64,000 bases of DNA. Source: Hypericum androsaemum (lineage: Eukaryota; Streptophyta; Magnoliopsida; Malpighiales; Hypericaceae). Shown here in pieces: positions 34,368 to 45,830 of the stretch (its first letter is position 1; each line of letters begins with the position of its first letter). The stretch is taken from the NCBI GenBank assembly GCA_963995505.1, contig OZ023188.1:15699912-15763911 (forward strand). The letters are read 5' to 3'. The position numbers and the translations under genes were made by a program. The notes beneath the pieces are model-generated. The model saw only the letters and a program-made list of their open reading frames with translations. It ran no database searches and had not been told where the DNA came from.

Positions 34368-37300
34368 TTACATCTTCAAGTCTAGAACCCAGACCGAGTT
34401 GTCGGCCGAGCACGCAGCAATTCTGTCACCTTCCTTGTTCCAACACACTTCAAATATTCCCCCGTTGCCAGTGAACGTCTTAACAATCTTTCCTTCCTTC
34501 AGTGACCAAACAATGATGCTTCTGTCAAGCGAGCCACTTGCGAGAAACTCTCCATTTGGACTAAATGCAACGGAGTACACAGGCTCCCTGAATAACCACA
34601 CCAAGCATAGTTAATAATAATGACAGTTGGAGCGGCAAGGCGACATGGTAAATAATTCCATCTTCCTCGATGGAACAGGAGATGTGCTATTCTATCTGAT
34701 GCCATGCCAAAAGAGATTTCTATTTACTAGGTATTATCCCCATCAATCAATGTTACGGACAAGTAAAATATAGAGAGATACGTCTTTGGAATCATACAAC
34801 AAACTTTTTGATGGCTTCAAAACTCAAAATGGAATCCCAATTCAATTGAATATAAACGGGTGTAAAAATAAGCACCATACCTGTGGCCGTTCAAGCTGCC
34901 AAGAAGTTTCCCCATTTCCACATCCCATAATTTCACTGTTGAGTCGAATGATGCACTGGAAGGACACAATTCATTCGATGTTAGGAGAAAGGTTCTCTAA
35001 GGAACTTGATCATGCCTATTGACCCAGCGAAAATAACCACTAGTACTATATTTCATGTTGGTCAAATCAGCAACTGTACCTCGCCAAAACCAATTGCTGG
35101 TTGGGATTGTTTGAACCAGGTCCAGTAGGACTCCATCTGAGAGTGTATATCTCCTGCAACAACCCATGGTTCATTATTGAAGTAGAATAGCAATGATGAT
35201 GCTAGAGCATAGACACAACAAAAGTATGCTTTGAGAAAGTTGGGCAAAAGCACACCTTGGAATGTTCTTTCAAATTATGGACATACTTGTCTTGCTTCAT
35301 ACTCCATATCTATAATGAAAATATTTAAGAGTCAAACAATTGAAAATAGGATAAAAAGTAAGAAAAAACCTGCCAAGCAACTCCGAATAGTTGGGGTTAA
35401 CAACATTCTAACAGGACAATGGGGAGATTGAAGGTACTGATGACTAATAATACTAATACACATACAGAAGTTGCAATCAAATCGGAAATTATCGAACCTT
35501 GGCACTTATATCATCGGAGCAAGATGCTAACAGTGAACCAGTTGGATCCCACTTGACGCAATTAACCTCGCCCTGGAATTGGATGAAGCATTATAAGAAA
35601 AGCTGTATCATGTAAGCTAAACTGCATAGATTCAACAAGAGACTGAAATGTCATAAGGAACCCTTGGCTTGGATTCTTGCTTAAGGGCCCACTAGGTACA
35701 CTATTGTACCCAGTAGGACATTGCCAGACTGAAGTATGATGCGCTAACCTGATGCCCAGTAAACGTTTTGATAGGACAGTTTTCTCCTACTTTGCAAACA
35801 TAAATCATGTTGTCTGTTGAGCTAGTTGCAAAGGAAACATTGTTGCGCCAATCCACATCAAGTATAGGTCCTGAGTACAATTTTAGATGATCATAAAAAA
35901 AGGATGATTAAAATACCCATGTAAGTGATGATGAGTGAGTTGGACTAAAAACTGGCAAACCTGCATGAAATTCAAACTGTTGTTTCCACTCCTCTGCCCT
36001 CGCATCCCAAACTATTGCAGTTTTATCGCAGCTTCCAGTAAGAAGAAAATCCCCCTTTTTGTTCCACTTCAGAGAAAATATTGGTCCCTTATGTTTACTC
36101 AAAGTCGTTTTCAGTTCACCTGGAACAGATTAAAAGTCACGAAGGAAGAAAAGTAATGAGAAAATGCAAGGCCAACGCAAACTCATGATGATATCCAAAG
36201 AAGAAACAAGGCTGACTGATCACGGAAACAAGCATAGAAAAAACACATAAAAGATGCACTGTCCTCGAACATGGCCAACTGAAGTAAGAAGCTAATATCC
36301 TAAAGAGGTCATTGGGTCTTGTTGCATTCTAACAAAAGATAAATATATCCATCAATCTCTTGTTGCAGTCCATTAATGAACAGCTATATCCATCTAATCT
36401 CCTGTTTGGTTTTGCCAGAAGTAGTTTGCACAGCCCAAATCCACCAGGAATATCTTTACCATTTGTAGACCAAATTCTAGCTTGACCATCATAAGAACCT
36501 GTTGCGAGAAATGTACCCTCACCCTGCACTCAGAATTTGGAAAAATTATAAAGGCCCATGAAAATAAACATAAGGTAAAGATAAGAATCAGAGAGAAGGT
36601 TTAGTTGCTCACATTCCAATCTAGAGTCGTCACATCTTTGCTTTTTTCATTTGTCCTTCCCTTAACATGTTTCAATACCAACACATCAACCGGACCATTC
36701 TGGACACTAGATCTAGATGCACCATCCGGTATTGTCCAAATACGGGCTGTTGAATCTCCAGATCTAGAAGATTAAGGAGCAAAGTGTAATGGAAAAAATT
36801 CAGTTTGCAATTTAAAGTCCCTCTGTCAAGCTAATGTCACAAAGCAGCAATTCTATGAGAGTGGCTCTGATAACAAATACTACTAAAACCACTGGAACGG
36901 CACAAGCAATAATATTGATAGATAATCAGAGCTGCGCTTAAAGAATGTTAGCACGTTTTGACCTCGTCGAAATGAAGTTTTGGGCCTCTTTCAATTTTAT
37001 TTAGTATGATATAAAATATGGCACAAGAAGGAGCAATGTAAATCAGAAAGACAACTCAAAATTTGCAAATTTGACAGTAGGTCTACAAATCTCAGTGTCA
37101 ACATATATCATGGGTAAACAAGGGAAACCATAATTGACACGTCATTATCAGGAAATATATCGCTCATAGTTCCAAAAGTCCCTAAAAGTAAGTTGTGTTT
37201 TCCTTTTCTTTCTTTTCACAAAATCCACTATCGTATCTCCGTGAGTTAATACCATTTTTCTCCAAAATGTAAGAAAGTCTCAAACATATCATAGCTATCA

Positions 37301-39297
37301 GTCTATTATAAAACTTAAGATGCATGAGAGCTAAGGTATCATACCCGGATGCAACAACCGATCCTGTTGGACTCCATGCACAAGCACATACCTAAAGCAA
37401 GAAAGAAAATAGTTCATAATGCATCTACTTGACACGGACTTCGAGCCTTTGCCACCTTGTGATGCTTCTTAGGCTGGAAATATAAGGATCTCTGGCGGAA
37501 AGGGCATGATCTGAATGTAAAAGAGCATAATGGAAGAACACAAACCTCAGAAGTATGCCCTTCTAATATCATGACATCAGAGCAAGGAATTTCACGTGTC
37601 TGAGATGCGGATGATTTGCAGATATCCATTGCTTCTGGTCCTGCAATGGGGAAACCATGAGCATCGTAAATCAGATGGCTTGAGAGAGAGAAGGGGAAGG
37701 AGGGCGGGGGGTGGTGGGGATTGCAGTTATAAACCAGTGGACACAGATGATGAAAATCAATATCCTAGCAGAAGATAATAGGAAGAGGCATTAAAATTAA
37801 AACAATATCTTGGACCCACATCAAAGCTACTTGGTCAATCTGCAGCCTGGTTCAAGCAATATCAATTTCAAATACAATCTGAAACATATTGTGACAACAA
37901 CAATAACTGCAACTGTGCCGCGGGTACTAGGATAAAAAATACTATTAATAGCAAGTACCTAATGTGAACCAATGTTGTCAAAGGCCTAAGGTGGCTCTAA
38001 GTTTTCAACCATCTAAAAAAATCAGGTTATCCGTATCTCATCCACCACATTTCAGAGATAACGAAGTAACTACATTTACCTTCAGAAGTTCCATTCTTCT
38101 CGTGCTTGACGTTATCCTCTTGATCAACACCTTTTCTGTTAATGGTATCTTCATGCTGCTTCTCCCGCTCCTTCTCCCTTTCCGAAGTCCTCTCCCTATC
38201 TTTCCCAGCTTCCTTCTCTCTTTCATGTCTATCTCTCTCTCTCACCCGAGCCCGTTCTTTTTCATGTTCCTTCTCAACCTCTTTTTCTTTATATTTCTCT
38301 CTCTCTTTGTCCATGTCCTTTTCCAGATTCTTTCTCCTCTCTTTTACCATTTCCCGCAATTCACGAACATTTTTTGTTATGAGATCCAAAGGTTTCAAAA
38401 ATGAGAAATCCTCATCCACGTCACCATCATTCTGGAACCTTAAAGAGAACCTTCATTAACATAATTATTTTGCAGAGAAAAATTTTCCAGGACTAAACAA
38501 ATAGCAAAATTCTGAAAGCAACAGATGAATGTAATTGAATCGAGAGAAGAGTTAAATGCATGCTAACATTACTCAAATTCGCTTCCATCTCCAAGTACTG
38601 CAGTCCCTTCTGTACAAACGTAATAAGGGCACCTGGAGGAACCTGATTGCCATCTATTGTACACTTGTTAATACCGGCCTCATATCCCAACGAAAAAGCG
38701 GAATGTACAAAACCTGCAAAATTTACAATGAGGATGACTTCAGGCCATAACAAACAATCGCCGGATTCGTTAATTTCCTTCCCTATAAGCTCGGGTGAGG
38801 AGTTTCAAACTCCAGTTTCTTCTCCTTCACCAAAAACACGCCAAGACTTACAGAAGTCCTGCTTAAGCTCAGACACTCTGCAACTCTAGGTTTGCCTTCT
38901 AGCGAAAAAAACAAGTCCAATCATGACGAATTCTTCCCCCACGGGAGAAGCCAGCCGCTCCTCCACCACTCCAATTAAAGTTCGGACAACGCGCTTTCGT
39001 TATGCTACAACTAACTCTAAATTCAACCAAATTAATTCCATGGAAATAGTTCAGATCTACCAAACCTATTGGTCTGTCTTCTCAACAGCTATTCCAAAAT
39101 TACAACTCGCAGACAATACCCTAGCTACAATCCTCCAAAAGAACACACTGCAAACGGAAACCCTAGCCTTTCTCACATTTCAACGGCGGAAAAGAAGCCA
39201 CAAAAAAGTAAAATCAGAAGGTTTAACGACTTTTACCGGACTCTTGGAGGTAACGGAAAACGAGGAAGTTCAATTCGACGGAGGTGATTGTAGTCAT
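34368..39297 (-). CDS. HOS15: HOS15-like LisH/WD40 protein (TBL1-type corepressor subunit)
   Basis: Fourteen exons on the minus strand: 39297-39237, 38713-38568, 38431-38080, 37640-37546, 37391-37345, 36763-36613, 36523-36460, 36119-35961, 35870-35749, 35572-35498, 35309-35256, 35153-35080, 34955-34881, 34587-34368. All have GT/AG sites and phases agree (1695 nt, 564 aa). The protein starts [20 protein letters not shown], a LisH dimerisation motif. A strongly charged K/E/R helix region (about residues 80-180) and a C-terminal WD40 propeller follow (repeats ending in RIW, VWD, KLWD, VWS and so on). In Arabidopsis HOS15 works in histone deacetylation complexes and as a CUL4 substrate receptor, in cold and stress gene control. 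The charged linker appears shorter than in Arabidopsis, giving a protein about 50 residues shorter. No disruption seen; nuclear location is inferred. Confidence 0.93.
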
Positions 39298-39375
39298 CGT
39301 CACCGGAGGTCCACGTAACCGGCGGCTGTGCAGCTACTTCTCCGTTTGATAATACTCATAAAACCGTACTAGCGG

Positions 39376-39377
<2 letters not shown>

Positions 39378-39412
<35 letters not shown>
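39378..39412. repeat. (GA)n microsatellite in the HOS15-like 5' leader/promoter
   Basis: About 17 GA units, 81-115 bp upstream of the ATG; on the coding strand this is (CT)n. Such CT/GA tracts are common in plant 5' leaders and core promoters and are length-variable. Confidence 0.9.
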
Positions 39413-39417
<5 letters not shown>

Positions 39418-40100
39418 CTAGTGGAAGGGCGCTTAACGAGGGAAACCGTTATTGGCTCTGAGATTGTAGAGAGAGAGTTTTCTGTTTCCCTATTCGGAAT
39501 GGCGTCGTTTTTCCTTTGTAACGCGAATTAAATTTATTAGGATAGTGGAGCTCAGGATGCAACTTGGCGGATCTGGGCCTTTGTGTCAGGGAGGGAAGCC
39601 CATATCCAGTCCGGTATTTCCAGTGTGCGAATTTCCTATATTTAAACTCGAACAATATAGAAATTATTACTTTTCATTAAATGGAATATCTTCCTTTAAA
39701 AAGTCCATTGGATTTCTACTCTTTGGATTTGCTTTTACGTTGATTTAATTGGATTTCTACTCTTCCAAAAACAAGAAGATTAATTTGGATTTCTTAATTT
39801 TGTGTAATTATTTTTACGCGATGTGTGAAAATTACTTCTTCTAAAAAAAAAAGGTTAACGCGGCCCGCGGGACTAGCGTAGGAATTTTATGTGGAATCAT
39901 GAAATAAAAAAGTTCATTTTAATACTTATAGTTTGATGATTTGACATATATATCCCTATAGTTTAAAATTCATTGAAATGGTCCATGTGGTTTCAATGAA
40001 ACTTCATGGGCAGCTACACGACTTTGCCCATCCAAAACTACACCGTTTTGTGCTGACATGGCACACAACTGGACAAAGATATTATCATGATGTTGTTGAC
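39413..40100. other. Intergenic stretch, no gene seen
   Basis: Probably contains the HOS15-like promoter at its left edge; nothing else recognised. Confidence 0.4.
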
Positions 40101-40104
40101 TTAT

Positions 40105-40410
40105 ATATTAGATATTCAATAATGAATCAACAATGTTTATAACTCTTTATTAGATAATGTACAGTCCTACTTTAATATAAATCACTGTTGATTTTTAAAG
40201 TGTTTGATAAAGTTTTGCAATTTTCAGCAGATATGAGCTCCCAAATGCTAGTTGGCTAACGACTACAAATTGTAGTAGTTAGCTAGGAATATCCAAGTAT
40301 TTGTCTTTTGTAATATAAAAAATTATAACATCAATAACCAGTTTACTCTACAAACTTTCAACTAACAGTTACGTTACTACAATAATTCTATTGTAGGTAA
40401 TGTATTTGAA
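40105..40410 (+). repeat. Dispersed repeat shared with the intron of P450 B
   Basis: Blocks such as 'aataatgaatcaacaat', 'ctctttattagataa', 'gttttgcaattttcagc' and 'tagctaggaatatccaa' occur here and, in the same orientation and order, at about 46785-47060 inside the large intron of P450 B. Either a transposon copy or duplicated array sequence. Confidence 0.7.
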
Positions 40411-41258
40411 TTCAAAACCCTGGGTGCTCTATAGTTGGTTCCACGACATACAACTTGAAAGAGATAATTAAAAAAAAACATGGCCATCCTAGGTTGTACT
40501 ATTAAAATATAAGGAGAAATAATGTCCAAAATTTATCCGCGGACAAATTTGCAACTGGTTCAAAGACGACTTATATCAGCTGGAATCATAGAAGTTTTTT
40601 TCCCATGGATATACTTAATATTACACTAATGAGCCCAAACCGCCCTAGTAGCACAAAGTAACACATCATAGAAACATTTTTCGCAACTGAAAAAAGGAAA
40701 CAACAAATAATTCCCTCAGCACTTTGCAATATAAAACTATGAATTTATTTAAGCATCACATTCCAGAATCTTCTTAGCGACGAGACGAGGTTTGGCCAAG
40801 GCTTGTAGCGCGTTCATTATGTGAACAGTAATGCCTGCTCTTGCTTCATTCATGTCTATTCCCGCTCCGGTTATTCTTTTCCAATCAAAATTTTGGATTA
40901 GCGACGCTAGAGTCATGCTCACTACTCGCTGGGCCATGCCAGATCCAGGACAAGCTCTCCGGCCCAGCCCAAATGGCATAATGTTCTGGGCCTCGGCTTC
41001 AACCTTCTCGAACCTCTCGGGCTTGAAAGCAGTGGGGTCATCCCACAGAGCTGGGTCCCGATGTATGGCCCATGCATTGACCAGTAAGATTGTGTCGCGC
41101 GGGATGTCGTACCCTGCTACCTGACAGTCGTGTGATGCCAGGTGCGGGACTAGCAGTGGGGTCGCCAGATGTAATCGAAAAATCTCACAGATGATGCTGT
41201 GGAGATAATGTAGCTTGGGAAGGTCCACCTCGTCCACCAAGTGCTCTTGTCCGATTTG

Positions 41259-43231
41259 TGTTAGAAATTCAGCAACCAGAGAACAAACCGCGCAAAGAAC
41301 ATGGATGCAAAAGATAACGTGGTTCGGCCTAGTGCCTATATCCACGGAGAGAAAGGAGAACTTTTATTGATGAGTTTTCGAGCCACAAAGCCATACAAAA
41401 AACCTAGGGTAACATGTCTTTATATAGATACAAACCCTTGGTGTACAAGTAACCTATCTAGGTCAGATTAGGAGTCCAAAACCTAGTCAGAATAGGAATA
41501 GGAATAGGAAATAAATCTTTCCTATTTCTCGCCATCCCAACAATCTCCACCTTGGCGAGAAATCATCTCGTGGAAGAACCATGAAGCTCCACCCGAACTT
41601 CAACAAACTCCACCTTGACAAAACATCGCCCCATGAAGAACCATGAGATCTTGCAAAACTAATCCGACTCCACCGATTCCATCTCGGACCATAGATAACT
41701 GCATCAATAAGACCATCTCAACTTTCTCTTCCCCTTTTGTTCAATCACTTGGAGCCAGCCCCCAAACTCGAGCTTCTGAGCTTGCTTGGCCTATTTCCTC
41801 CGATCTTCATTGAACCCCAACTAGCAAGTCCACCTGCTGAAGCAACCTTGCGACCAATAGACACGCCCTCTATTTTTCGGTCAGCCCCATGCTCCGCAAC
41901 CTCGAACTGCTTTTCCACTGGACCTTCTTGCCTCAAACCAATGCTACATGTCATAGCATACAAAGGGCAACCTTTTGTTCCACCAAGTAGAACTCTCGAC
42001 ATACCTCGAACTCCATCATTCGGCCTTGAGTGAGATACCCGATCCGCGCGTGGTGTTAATAACGACTTCGCATTCCCCATGCAAAATCTACCCAACACTT
42101 TTGACGTGCACTTCCCTTTAGACAACTATAGCGGGGCCCAGCTAACAATGCTTCTCTGAGACAACCATGGCTCCTTGCCAACCATGCCTCCACGAAACAA
42201 CCATAGCTCGCTATCCATGTCTTCGCGAATCCCAACTACACTCAAACCATCCATGTCAAGCCTTTGCTCCCTCATACGAACCAACCTCATATGACGTGAG
42301 CTTTTTTTTCACTTCATTAGACCTATTGATGTGACTCCACCTACAATAATGTTCCCCACTAACCTGTAGATATTTCCTTTCACCCTTCATCCCTACCATC
42401 GCATCCTTATCCATCTTTTTTTAGCCTACCTTTATAACTATCATTGTTATAATTCAAGGTCCCTAACAAAAAGAGATTACCAGGATGCATTGGATTTGAT
42501 GAGACAGAAAGCCAGTCACCATCCGACCTGTCTGAACATGTGGCCATGGTTGTGGATGCAGATACTTCCTCGTTGTCTTGATTCCCAGTTCGTCCTGGAT
42601 AGTCCCCTTCATGCGCCATTTTCAGCACTTGAAGCCACTTCCATTGAACTTCTTTGACTCCAACCTGGATCCTCTTCCACAACCCAGCTGGTGGCTCCTC
42701 ATCATCTGCCAAGCACAAGCGAATCTTCGCTACTGCCATAGCCTCCAACTCTTCCCACTCTCGCTCCTCCATCTTCTCGGACTTCTTCTCCGAGAGCGCG
42801 ATAACCATCCCTTGCTGCACGAGGAGATCCCTGACACGCCTTTGCCATAACCCAAAATTCAATGAACCATCGAACTTTACAAGAGCAAACTTCGCGCCGT
42901 GATTCGACATCCTCCAACCTTAGCTCTGATACCACTTGTTAGAAATTCAGCAACCAGAGAACAAACGGCGCAAAGAACATGGACGCAAGAGATAACGTGG
43001 TTTGGCCTAGTGCCTACATTCACGGAGAGAAAGGAGAACTTTTATTGATGAGTTTTCGAGCCACAAAGCCATACAAAAAACCTAGGCTAACATGTCTTTA
43101 TATAGATACAAACCTTGGTGTACAAGTAACCTATCTAGGTCAGATTAGGAGTCCAAAACCTAGTCAGAATAGGAATAGGAATAGGAATAGGAATAGAAAA
43201 TAAATCTTTCCTATTTCTCGCCATCCCAACA
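41259..43231 (-). mobile_element. Copia-type element copy 2 (1973 bp) inside P450 A exon 2
   Basis: Same family as 9940-11896, inserted in minus orientation. LTRs 42937-43231 (5' side) and 41259-41542 (3' side); perfect 5-bp duplication ATTTG at 41254-41258 and 43232-43236. The primer-binding site for initiator tRNA is at 42923-42934. The two LTRs differ at about 7-8 bases plus small indels, including extra 'ggaata' repeats in the 5' LTR, so it is older than copy 1. The Gag-like ORF (42910-42407) is truncated at 167 aa, and the pol-remnant part (42125-41745) survives separately. Confidence 0.95.
42407..42910 (-). pseudogene. Gag-like ORF of Copia copy 2, truncated
   Basis: Its 167 residues align through most of their length with the first part of the 386-aa ORF of copy 1 (KFDGSLNFGLWQRRVRDLL, DDEEPPAGLWKRIQVG), then it stops early. 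The remainder of the frame lies downstream at 42125-41745. Confidence 0.7.
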
Positions 43232-44462
43232 ATTTGTGTGTCAATCTCGTCTTTTGCCTTATTCAATATCTCTGGGTGGTTGAGGAGGCTGGACATTGCC
43301 CATTCTAATGTCACAGATGATGTCTCTGTTCCAGCAAATAGCATCACCTGAAAAACATTAACCACAAATGAGTGGTGGAAAAATAAAGTGGTCCCATTAG
43401 TGTAATTCGTTTGAAATATTTAATTATCAAAAAGGGTTTGTAGCTCCTGAGAGAACCACCCTATAAATTAAAGTTCGACTTGAATAAAGTGGTCGGGAAA
43501 TAAAGCGGTGACTCGAGTGTAATGAACTATGTACCATGATGAAGCCTTTAACAAATTCATCAGTGTAATAGTTAGGCTGCGACTCCTGCAACGACAGAAG
43601 GTGGTTAATGATGCAGCTCTCGTTCTTCGAACCCTCATTGAGCTTCCTCCTGTACCCATCGATTATCCCTTGGAAGAAGCTATCGAACCACTTTGAGAGC
43701 CTAATAAACTTCCTCTCCACTCCGGCCACCCAGTTCCAAACTGGGAACATGTCCCCCGGATTAAACACACCACCGAACGAAATGACCTCCTTCAGCTTTT
43801 CCTTAAAACTCCCTCCCTTCCGGAACCTCCTCCTCCCCGTAGTACCTCTTCCCACAGATCATCCTCGTCACGATGTTGAACGACAAGTCCCGGATGGGTG
43901 TCCTGAGGTCCACTTGCTTGTAAGAATTATTTCCATCGGTGTTATTGTCGCGTGAGATTCTTACAACGAGCCTCTTGATCTCGTCCTTTCTGATGCTTCG
44001 AAAGGCGTTGATCCGGTGGGCGGAGAACACCTCTATGGCCGCAATGCGACGTAGGTTCTGCCAGTGGTCGCCGTAGGGGGCCTGGACGATGATGGAATTG
44101 TCGTACCCAATATGCTTACCCGCCATGAACCTCGGCCGGTTGGCGAACACGATGTCGTTCTTGGTGAAGCATTCTTGGACTATGGACGGGGAAGACACGA
44201 CGACCACCCTCCGGGTTCCGAGGCGGAGGGAGAATATGGGGCCGTGCTTATGGGAGAGGTCGTGGATGATGTGGTGGGGCGGGACGGAAGGTTTCGAGAC
44301 GAGGTGGTAGTGGCCTAGGATTGGGAGCGAGGAGGGTGGGCTCGGGGGAAGCTTGTAGGTTATGGCTTGGTTCTTTCTTGGCCTGTAGATTAAGTAATAA
44401 GCCAGGAATAAGGAGACAATGGACAAAAGGAGTTCTAGGGAAATAGCATTATTTGCTTCCAT

Positions 44463-45830
44463 TGCGATTATCGATTTTTGTGTTGCAGATTTGGAACGAG
44501 CTTCGAATTTGATTTACATGTCCGGGTGATGGATAATTGGATATATATACACACAAACTAGTATAAGTAGTTGGCACTAGATTTAGAAAATATGGCAGGT
44601 CTTTCTTTAAGAATTAATGGAATTTTTTTTGTTATTTAACCTATTTTTGTCATATAATTTAAGAATTAATTAATGAGAAATTAATTGCATTGCTAAGCTG
44701 CTACAATAAGATTAACATATATTAGGAAACTAGTACCAAAAGTTTGGTAGGACAATTAAGAGAATAAATTGGAAATACATGGCAAAAGCTTATCCGAGAG
44801 AGAGAAAAAAAATAGTTGGCACTAACTCTCTTAAATAAAAAAATTCGTATTCAAACAATTAAAAATACATCATTAACAACAATTTATTAAACAATGAATC
44901 GGAAGGAAAAGCTATTTTGAATAATTTGAAGTACATTATTGTTAATTTAGTCAACTTAAGTTTCTTCACAAATGACTTTGAATTTATTTATATAATAACG
45001 TAAAACTATTCATATGGCAAGCAGTTGGCATTGAATCAGATGCCTTCGATTTGCAACTTAAAACATGATTAGGCAAGCATTTGTTTGTCAAAAGTCACGG
45101 CATACATGCCAGTAATCTAATTGTTTTCCCAGAAGCAACCATGCAGTCAAATGGTACCAATATTGATTTAAAGGTTTTTCCCATAGTTTTAAAATACGGA
45201 TTTTGGTACGATCCGGATTTGGTCCATCCTCTGGGTTGACCGGTCGGATTAACAGTCAGACTAGAATCTTTTTGGTAATTTTTTAATACTATTATTCGAT
45301 AATATATAGACCAGAATAGTCGAAATATAAGTTTCTAAATTCACATTTTAGAAATATCAACCAATTTATAACATATGAATTTCATTTTTTTTGTTGATTT
45401 GGAGAAATCGAGCATATGATATGACTTTTTTATTATTTTTTTTTGCTAATTTGGTTAAAATCTGATCAGACTGGTGAACTGCCTGATCTGCCCAGATTTT
45501 GGACAGTTTGATCAGAAGCTGTATAATCCATGAAAAATGACCCACTTTCTAGGACAATTTGTGGTCCGACCGGTCGGACTGGTGGTCGGACTATTTTTTT
45601 TAACTATGGTTTTTCCTAATGAGAAATTAATTGCTTCGCTAACCTGCCAAAATAAGAGGAACACGTATTAGGAAACTAGAACCAAAATGTTTGGTAGGGC
45701 TATGAAGGCAAATAATTACAATTAGCTAAGCTTTTCCCGGAGAGAGAAAAACTTTTAGTATGACCATTAAAATGCATCGTAAGTAATTCAGATCACTTAC
45801 GAGTTGTAACTAACTCCCAAATCAACACTT
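44463..45830. other. Spacer between P450 A and B with duplicated blocks
   Basis: The TATA-like 'tatatatac' at about 44532-44542 is probably the core promoter of A. A segment with 'gagaaattaattgc', 'aggaaactag.accaaaa' and 'tttggtagg' occurs twice in direct orientation (44660-44820 and 45617-45752), and an inverted third copy sits at 55137-55495. Confidence 0.75.
45182..45607. mobile_element. MITE with 9-bp TSD (426 bp), same family as 29849-30359
   Basis: Flanked by GGTTTTTCC (45173-45181 and 45608-45616). Ends CATAGTTTTAAAATACG on the left and ATAGTTAAAAA on the right (reverse complement), with the 'ggtccgaccggtcggac' type subterminal repeats of its relative. The inverted spacer copy at 55.2 kb lacks it and shows a single 'ggttttcc', the empty site. 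Confidence 0.9.

Larger units (their letters stand above)
40749..44462 (-). pseudogene. CYP81-like P450 A, broken by a frameshift and a Copia insertion
   Basis: Exon 1 is 44462-43535 and exon 2 runs 43347-43232 and 41258-40749, split by a 1973-bp Copia element. Leaving the element and one target-site copy out, exon 2 is 621 nt and open. Exon 1 has one extra base in an A4 run (plus strand 43805-43808), which creates a stop just after GREF; without it exon 1 is 927 nt and the gene would encode about 515 aa. All family marks remain: membrane anchor, PPSPPSSLPILGH hinge, AGTETS in the I helix, the E-x-x-R helix, PERF, and heme loop [13 protein letters not shown]81 enzymes are ER-bound monooxygenases. 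The two lesions make a functional product unlikely. Confidence 0.93.

Noticed and set aside
38142..38459. Serine/leucine-rich open frame near 38.1-38.5 kb on plus
   Set aside because: Antisense of the K/E/R-rich HOS15-like exon 3.
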